A stretch of DNA of 64,000 bases. Origin: an uncultured Bacteroidota bacterium (GTDB lineage: Bacteria > Bacteroidota > Bacteroidia > Bacteroidales > SZUA-534). Location of the stretch: assembly GCA_946414435.1 (NCBI GenBank), contig CAMKOM010000002.1, positions 1 through 64,000 on the forward strand, in the 5' to 3' direction. Both the position numbers and the translations under genes were made by a program. How positions within the stretch are numbered: the stretch's first letter is position 1; each line of letters starts with the position of its first letter. Positions 59,952 through 64,000 of the stretch are shown here, one piece after another. The notes beneath the pieces are model-generated. The model worked only from the letters and a program-made list of their open reading frames with translations, searched no databases and was not told the origin of the DNA.

Positions 59952-60041
59952 CCCCTGTAGGGCGCCAATGTTGCGCTGCAACGTTACCCAGGGCGCCGCT
60001 TCGCTTGCCTTTGGCTATGTTGTCATTGCGCTTTCAGCGCG
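59952..60041. repeat. Probable dispersed intergenic repeat
   Basis: Between the GT2 and MMPL genes. Contains the twice-used block (A/T)GGGCGCC and the hairpin GCGC-TTTCA-GCGC, and the CGCTTCGCTTGCC stretch typical, from memory, of non-coding repeats scattered in Bacteroidetes genomes. No gene here. Confidence 0.35.
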
Positions 60042-61244
60042 TTAGTGATTGCCAGCCTGTTTTTTTCTTCTGAAAACCGTCAGCAGCCCCAGCACAACCG
60101 CGCCTACAACCACACTGCACAAGGCCGCGAATACAATGCTTCCGACAATGTACGGCAGCAGCGAGTGCTTGACGCTTTCGAGCGTGATGTTGCTCAAAGT
60201 CAACTCTATAGGCACTTGCATAACCTTGCACCCCGTGATGTAACTGCCGTAAATCAGGAACGGCAGCATTGGCGGAATGCTGATGTTCGATGCCACAAGC
60301 GTTAGTATCTTATTGAGTTTCAGTAGGTGGGCAATGGCAAATGCAACAATCATCTGATAGCCCCAAATTGGGATAATGCCCATAAAAATGCCCAGCATTA
60401 TGGCTGCCGTCAGCCGTGCGTTCGAGTCGGGCGAGTGGGTTATGTTGTTGTCGATGAAGCGTTTGATGTTCTCGCGTGTGAACTTGCGGCAGAAGTTGCG
60501 CGGATAAATCCATAGCAAGGCAATCAGCACCAGAATGGTGTTCAAGATGCTGATGCGTGTGAAGTCGCGGCCAGGGCGGAAGTGCGAAACGCGCTCACCT
60601 TCAGGCGGATAATAGACGTGGACAGGAATATTCCTGACCGCAACGCCGCCCCACGACGCAAACACCAGTGCTTCCAACTCAAACTCGTATTTGGCTGTGT
60701 AATACCATTTTTGCACATTCATTTGCGTCAGCGGGTAGAGCCTGTAGCCCGATTGCGTGTCGGGCAAGTTGACGCCCGTTTCCAAGCGGAACCAGAAATT
60801 CGAGAATTTGTTGGCGAAGGTGTTTTTGCCAGGCATATTGTCGGCCTGAATATTGCGCGAGCCAACCAAAAGATTGTCAGGTGTTTGTTCAATCTCACTG
60901 ACAAATGTCGGAATGTCCGATGCAAAGTGCTGCCCGTCGCTGTCGATGGTGATGGCATAGCGGAAACCGTCGGCTTTGGCCTTGCACAAGCCGTTTTTCA
61001 GGGCCGTTCCCTTACCGCGGTTGCGCTCGTGAGTCAGAATTTCAATGTCGTCTATCTTACTCAGAATCTGCGCTGTATCGTCAGTCGAGCCGTCGTTGAC
61101 AACGATAACGTGGTTGGCATACTGCTTCACATCGGCCACCACCTGCCCAATGGTCTTGCAGTTGTTGTACGTCGGTATCACAACCACAATATTGAGTCTG
61201 TCGAGCGCCGCGCGCCAATCGGTATCGGTTCCGTTCTGATTCAT
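60042..61244 (-). CDS. GT2 glycosyltransferase with C-terminal DUF2062 membrane domain
   Basis: 400 residues from ATG 61244 (a TTG at 61253 would add three residues). GT2 domain about 15-235: VVVIPTYNN, VIVVNDGSTDDT and the DxD-like TIDSDGQH (metal and nucleotide-sugar binding), then DTQSGYRLYPL and the HVYYPPEGERVSHF segment. A C-terminal DUF2062 domain (about 285-395) with three or four membrane helices. This GT2-DUF2062 fusion is a standard member of aryl polyene/flexirubin gene sets, where it may glycosylate the lipid-linked pigment. It sits between the LolA pair and the MMPL exporter on the same strand. The -7 box at 61251-61258 lies almost on the start codon, so its transcript could be leaderless. 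Confidence 0.88.
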   Translation of the reverse strand: MNQNGTDTDWRAALDRLNIVVVIPTYNNCKTIGQVVADVKQYANHVIVVNDGSTDDTAQILSKIDDIEILTHERNRGKGTALKNGLCKAKADGFRYAITIDSDGQHFASDIPTFVSEIEQTPDNLLVGSRNIQADNMPGKNTFANKFSNFWFRLETGVNLPDTQSGYRLYPLTQMNVQKWYYTAKYEFELEALVFASWGGVAVRNIPVHVYYPPEGERVSHFRPGRDFTRISILNTILVLIALLWIYPRNFCRKFTRENIKRFIDNNITHSPDSNARLTAAIMLGIFMGIIPIWGYQMIVAFAIAHLLKLNKILTLVASNISIPPMLPFLIYGSYITGCKVMQVPIELTLSNITLESVKHSLLPYIVGSIVFAALCSVVVGAVVLGLLTVFRRKKQAGNH

Positions 61245-61250
61245 AGCGGG

Positions 61251-61258
61251 CAAATATA
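61251..61258 (-). promoter_or_regulatory. -7 element immediately before the GT2 start (possible leaderless transcript)
   Basis: Minus-strand TATATTTG, exact match, ending seven bases before ATG 61244. A heptad array (61261-61288) occupies the spacer/-33 region. Confidence 0.4.
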
Positions 61259-61260
61259 TT

Positions 61261-61288
61261 CAGGATTTAGGAATTAGAAGTTAGGATT
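61261..61288. repeat. Four heptamers upstream of the GT2 gene
   Basis: CAGGATT, TAGGAAT, TAGAAGT, TAGGATT in tandem; the reverse complement gives the AATCCTA-type units seen at 34275-34302. Confidence 0.55.
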
Positions 61289-61311
61289 TTTGCCAAGTTG
61301 GATTTGATCGC

Positions 61312-61827
61312 TCAATCCTTCGAGTCATTTTTCAACTCTTCGAGCGTCATCCGCAGCCTTATCCACGGGTGTTTAATCAGCACCTGATCAATGTTTCCTT
61401 CGGCGTTATAAGTTATTGTGAATACTGATTTACTGAAACCGTGTCCGCTTTTCCGCAGTTCCAGGCCGGGCGTTTGTTTTTTCAGCTTGGCGCGATTACG
61501 GTCCACCAAAATCACTCGCAGGTCGCGTTCGAGCAAAGCCAGCACCTTAGGGCGGCGCATTGGCTCAACGCAACTGTTCACTTTCAGCGAGTCGGGAGCA
61601 AGGGTGAAGTCGAAGATGGTGGGGCCGAAGTACGATGTGGCCAGCACGCGCGGACCGGCGGCTGTGGGGCGGGCAATCATCATTCCGCTCAGATGGTTGC
61701 CGCGGGTGTCGATTTGCAGATTGTGCCGTGCTGTCTTTCCGGGCACGATTATCGGCTGCGAAAAAACCGCATTCGCCGCAAGGCAGAAAATGCTGACCAT
61801 CAATATTTTCGGCAATCGGCGAGCCAT
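61312..61827 (-). CDS. Small secreted protein paired with LolA (LolB/DUF3261-like position)
   Basis: 171 residues with a signal peptide (ending VFSQ, about 24). The mature part is short beta-strands (NLQIDTRGNHLSGMMIAR, FDFTLAPDSLKVNSC) without an unmistakable family match. In aryl polyene clusters a LolA-like carrier is often paired with an outer-membrane acceptor lipoprotein (DUF3261/LolB-like); this gene occupies that place but lacks a lipobox Cys, so I give only the context. Its ATG overlaps the LolA stop (TGATG), implying coupled translation and joint action in moving a lipidated product. Confidence 0.7.
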   Translation of the reverse strand: MARRLPKILMVSIFCLAANAVFSQPIIVPGKTARHNLQIDTRGNHLSGMMIARPTAAGPRVLATSYFGPTIFDFTLAPDSLKVNSCVEPMRRPKVLALLERDLRVILVDRNRAKLKKQTPGLELRKSGHGFSKSVFTITYNAEGNIDQVLIKHPWIRLRMTLEELKNDSKD

Positions 61828-62456
61828 CAGTCGATTTTGAACCGGCTCTCGTCGGTAATTTGGTTGAAGCGCTTGTTGGTGAAGCGGTAGTCGGTGTAGT
61901 CGGCTTCGTTTTCGTACATCCGCAGTTGGTCAACCGACATATCGGCCTTGCTCAGCCTGATTTCGATGGCCGAAACATACTCTTTCACCGTCTTGCTTCG
62001 CGGTGTGATGCTGACAATATATTGGCGGTCATCTTCCTGATACGTAAGTTCGTAATTGTTGTTCATACGGCTCAGGTCGCCAACCATACAGGCGGTTATC
62101 ATATCCTGCATCTCGTTCATCATCTTGTTGATATTGAGCTGCATAACGCTCTTTTTGCCGTCGGCCACAATCTTCAGCCGGCCACCGTTAATCACAATCA
62201 GGTAGCTCAACGGCTTCGAGTAATCCAAACTTATCTTGTTGTCTTTCAGATAGTAGAATCGACCTTTCGAAGTCACATCTTCGTCGAACATATCAAGGTG
62301 CTTCACCTGCGTGAAGTCGCTCTCAATTGATTTCAGTTTCTCGGCGGTGGTTTTCAGTTGGTTCTCAAACTTTGCCATATCGGCTACGGGGCGTGTCTGC
62401 GCCAGCGCCGTGTGGGCTGCGGCAACCAATGCCAGAATTGCAAACAGATGTTTCAT
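61827..62456 (-). CDS. LolA-family periplasmic carrier protein
   Basis: 209 residues. Signal peptide (ending ALAQ, about 20), then the LolA fold: LKSIESDFTQVKHLDMFDEDVTSKGRFYYLKDNKISLDYSKP is the characteristic half-barrel start with the acidic edge, followed by a hydrophobic core and NINKMMNEMQDMI helix. Normal LolA ferries lipoproteins between the inner and outer membranes. As the first gene of the run that includes GT2 and the MMPL exporter, it more likely carries the aryl polyene lipid. Its role as the housekeeping LolA cannot be excluded. Confidence 0.85.
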   Translation of the reverse strand: MKHLFAILALVAAAHTALAQTRPVADMAKFENQLKTTAEKLKSIESDFTQVKHLDMFDEDVTSKGRFYYLKDNKISLDYSKPLSYLIVINGGRLKIVADGKKSVMQLNINKMMNEMQDMITACMVGDLSRMNNNYELTYQEDDRQYIVSITPRSKTVKEYVSAIEIRLSKADMSVDQLRMYENEADYTDYRFTNKRFNQITDESRFKID

Positions 62457-62546
62457 TTCCTGATTTTTTAGGGCCGCAAGTTACGTAATTTTTTGCCGTT
62501 GGCGTCCACCGATGCCAAAACCATCCGTCAATCTGAATAATATCTC

Positions 62547-62554
62547 TATTTTTG
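62547..62554 (+). promoter_or_regulatory. -7 element of the HAD phosphatase gene
   Basis: TATTTTTG, exact match, 18 nt before ATG 62573; the earlier in-frame start at 62552 would lie inside it. Confidence 0.5.
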
Positions 62555-62572
62555 CCCGCAAAACCGACAGCA

Positions 62573-63226
62573 ATGATAAAATCAGTCATTTTCGATATGG
62601 ACGGCCTGATTGTTGACTCGGAGCCGTTTTGGCGTATGGCCGAGCGCACCGTTTTTGGCAGCAGGGGCATCGAGCTCACCGAAGAGCAGTGCCGCTCAAC
62701 AACGGGTATGCGGCTCGACAATGTGGTTGCCCATTGGAACGCCATTTATCCCGGTCACATAACCGACAAGCGTCAGACAGCCAGCGAGATTCTTGCCGAA
62801 GTGACGCGCTTGGTCACCACCTACGCCGAGCCAATGCCGGGTGTCCACCAGGCCGCACAGCTGTTTGCAAAGCGTGGCTGCACAATGGCTTTGGCTTCAG
62901 CTTCGGCAATGTCGCTCATCAATGCAGTGCTCGACAAACTTTGCGTGCGCCATTATTTCAATGTCATTCAGTCGGCCGAGAATGTAAAGTATGGCAAGCC
63001 GCACCCCGAGATTTTCCTGACCACAGCCGCCAGCCTTGGTGTCAAACCCGAAGAGTGCTTGGTGCTCGAAGACTCGATTTTTGGCGTGATTGCCGGTAAA
63101 GCCGCCAGTATGAAGGTGATTGCCGTGCCCGACAAAGAACTCGCCGGCCGCCGTGAGTACGGTGTCGCCGATGCCGTTCTTCATTCACTCACCGAGATTG
63201 ACGAAGAACTGTTTAACCGGTTGTAG
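62573..63226 (+). CDS. HAD-superfamily sugar phosphatase (HxpB-like)
   Basis: 217 residues. Motif I DMDGLIVDSEP (nucleophile D9, acid/base D11), motif II Ser/Thr near LASASAMSLI, motif III Lys in KYGKPHPEIF and motif IV in LVLEDSIFGV. The cap is the small helical C1 type. This is the 2-deoxyglucose-6-phosphatase/hexitol phosphatase group: it removes phosphate from toxic or surplus sugar phosphates in the cytoplasm. ATG 62573 is chosen because the promoter lies over the earlier start. It ends 8 bp from the opposing guaB fragment. Confidence 0.92.
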   Translation: MIKSVIFDMDGLIVDSEPFWRMAERTVFGSRGIELTEEQCRSTTGMRLDNVVAHWNAIYPGHITDKRQTASEILAEVTRLVTTYAEPMPGVHQAAQLFAKRGCTMALASASAMSLINAVLDKLCVRHYFNVIQSAENVKYGKPHPEIFLTTAASLGVKPEECLVLEDSIFGVIAGKAASMKVIAVPDKELAGRREYGVADAVLHSLTEIDEELFNRL

Positions 63227-63234
63227 CCATTCTT

Positions 63235-63444
63235 CTACATCCCCGCCAGCGATATAAGCCGCGGTGTCAAATCAGCAAAAAATAACGGAATGTTCAGGTT
63301 GATGGCCGACTCTTCGCCCTTCTTGAATTTCACAAGCGGCGTGCGGAGCGACACGTTTGTGGGAATGCACTGTTTGGTTGTGAGTCCCGGAATCAGCAGA
63401 AACTCGCCAAATGTTCTTGATACGTCGTTGAAAATCTTTGCCAT
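63235..63444 (-). pseudogene. 5'-end fragment of guaB (IMP dehydrogenase)
   Basis: ATG 63444 opens [20 protein letters not shown], then [33 protein letters not shown]. This matches the start of Bacteroidetes IMP dehydrogenase, where the same block normally continues into ...SAIMQSVSG. Here it runs into unrelated [15 protein letters not shown] and a TAG after 69 codons, so the catalytic barrel is missing. It is a relic of duplication or rearrangement rather than the working gene, which must be elsewhere. A short functional ORF cannot be fully excluded. Confidence 0.75.
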
Positions 63445-63544
63445 TTTTGTTGCGTTTTTCGGAATAAAAAAAATTGCAGTGATACGGAATTTGGTTGGTT
63501 CTGATAGCCGTCGGTGCGGATTTTTTTCGGTAAAAAGGCAACTG

Positions 63545-63574
63545 TTTGCTAATCCGCACAAAACGCTAATTTTG
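63545..63574 (+). promoter_or_regulatory. Promoter of the right-edge lipoprotein
   Basis: TTTG (63545-63548), 18-bp spacer, TAATTTTG (63567-63574), exact -7 match; transcription would start about 11-14 nt before ATG 63592. Confidence 0.6.
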
Positions 63575-63591
63575 TAAAAAATAATATTGAT

Positions 63592-64000
63592 ATGAGAAAA
63601 CTATTATGGGCAACATTTGGCGTTGCATTGATTTCGATGGTGTTCGCAGGGTGCAAAAAAGAAGAAGAACCCACATATATGGTTCAAGCGACTGCAACTG
63701 AAGGCGGAACTGTTGAAGGACAAAACGGCGAATACAAAGAAGGTGAAACTGTTGTGTTTACGGCTGTTCCTGCCGAAGGCTATTATTTTAGCAGATGGCG
63801 CGATGGTAGCACCGACAACCCTCGCAGTCTTGTGGTTTCTGATGTGGCTGTGAATCTTTATGCCGAATTCCGCAAGAATCCGCTTGTAACCATAACTGCC
63901 GACAGCCACGGCACCATTGGCGGTTTTGAAAGTGGCCGCTACGCACCTGGCGATAGTCTGTCATTCACGGCCATAGCATCTGACGGTTACTATTTCAGCC
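63592..64000 (+). CDS. Lipoprotein with InlB B-like/Flg_new-type repeats (3' end off the window)
   Basis: 136 codons visible, no stop before the edge. Lipoprotein signal (residues 1-20, MVFAGC as lipobox) followed by Lys/Glu-rich KKEEEP. Then at least two copies of a roughly 75-residue Gly/Tyr/Phe-rich repeat: [33 protein letters not shown] and [32 protein letters not shown]. This is the divergent InlB B-repeat (Flg_new_2-like) found in surface proteins. Likely exposed on the cell surface; the function is unknown. Confidence 0.85.
   Translation, partial: MRKLLWATFGVALISMVFAGCKKEEEPTYMVQATATEGGTVEGQNGEYKEGETVVFTAVPAEGYYFSRWRDGSTDNPRSLVVSDVAVNLYAEFRKNPLVTITADSHGTIGGFESGRYAPGDSLSFTAIASDGYYFS

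Noticed and set aside
1-64000. tRNA, rRNA, riboswitches, insertion sequences
   Set aside because: Intergenic spaces were inspected by eye for T-loop/acceptor patterns, known aptamer cores and transposase motifs; none was convincing. A tRNAscan-SE and Infernal run would be decisive.

Overview
The window reads as chromosomal DNA of a member of the Bacteroidota, most likely order Bacteroidales, probably from an uncultured gut or rumen-type lineage (family unresolved). Evidence: many upstream regions carry the Bacteroidetes housekeeping -7 element TAnnTTTG, some with a TTG -33 box 18-21 bp away; Shine-Dalgarno sequences are scarce and leaders A-rich; two secreted proteins end in type IX secretion (T9SS) sorting domains; lipoproteins carry an acidic export signal after the lipid cysteine; and several proteins are typical of the group (HHH-beta-barrel proteins, PD40-OmpA proteins, FHS sugar transporters, carboxypeptidase-regulatory-like TonB receptors). 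There is no rRNA, tRNA, CRISPR array, complete insertion sequence or prophage.

Layout. 0-6 kb: left-truncated surface lipoprotein made of 21-residue repeats; PfkB sugar/adenosine kinase; T9SS-exported M14 carboxypeptidase; Spy-like periplasmic protein; folK; a Rieske-like lipoprotein with all-cysteine ligands. 6-15 kb: two small unknown proteins, a FlaA1/CapD-type nucleotide-sugar dehydratase, a xylose block (xylB, xylA, then an FHS/FucP-type permease), a DUF2461 protein and manA. 15-20.5 kb: compact operon for an aryl polyene/flexirubin-type pigment: tyrosine-ammonia-lyase-like enzyme, ketosynthase, ACP, LpxL-like acyltransferase and O-methyltransferase. 20.5-31.6 kb: outer-membrane beta-barrels, PhoH-PIN ATPase, an S2P-like membrane protease, a TonB-dependent receptor. 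31.6-34.3 kb: a scar region with a chimeric pseudogene (GT39 5' end joined to a gltA 3' end), a SagB-like nitroreductase and a Bro-N/Fic protein. 34.3-38.6 kb: an NfnAB-like transhydrogenase pair and an AMP-dependent acyl ligase behind a near-perfect sigma-54 promoter. 38.7-44.8 kb: serine hydrolase, GNAT, PD40-OmpA protein and a CrtI-like FAD oxidoreductase. 44.9-55.7 kb: one 3,606-codon T9SS cargo gene. 55.9-62.5 kb: LolA, a small secreted protein, GT2-DUF2062 and a trifunctional MMPL exporter-acyltransferase-methyltransferase, i.e. the export/lipidation half of the pigment pathway. 62.5-64 kb: HAD phosphatase, a guaB 5' fragment, and a right-truncated lipoprotein.

How they work together. 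The pigment genes are spread over about 47 kb in four blocks (15.2-20.5, 36.9-38.6, 43.3-44.8, 55.9-62.5 kb). In the proposed scheme tyrosine is deaminated to p-coumarate, activated by the ligase or loaded on the ACP, extended by the ketosynthase, methylated, possibly desaturated, and joined to a lipid and exported by the acyltransferases, MMPL protein and LolA-like carrier. Ketoreductase, dehydratase, a second ketosynthase and second ACP are absent here and would have to lie elsewhere. Intergenic spaces also hold degenerate 7-mer and 9-mer arrays and scraps of unrelated genes, suggesting repeated small rearrangements.
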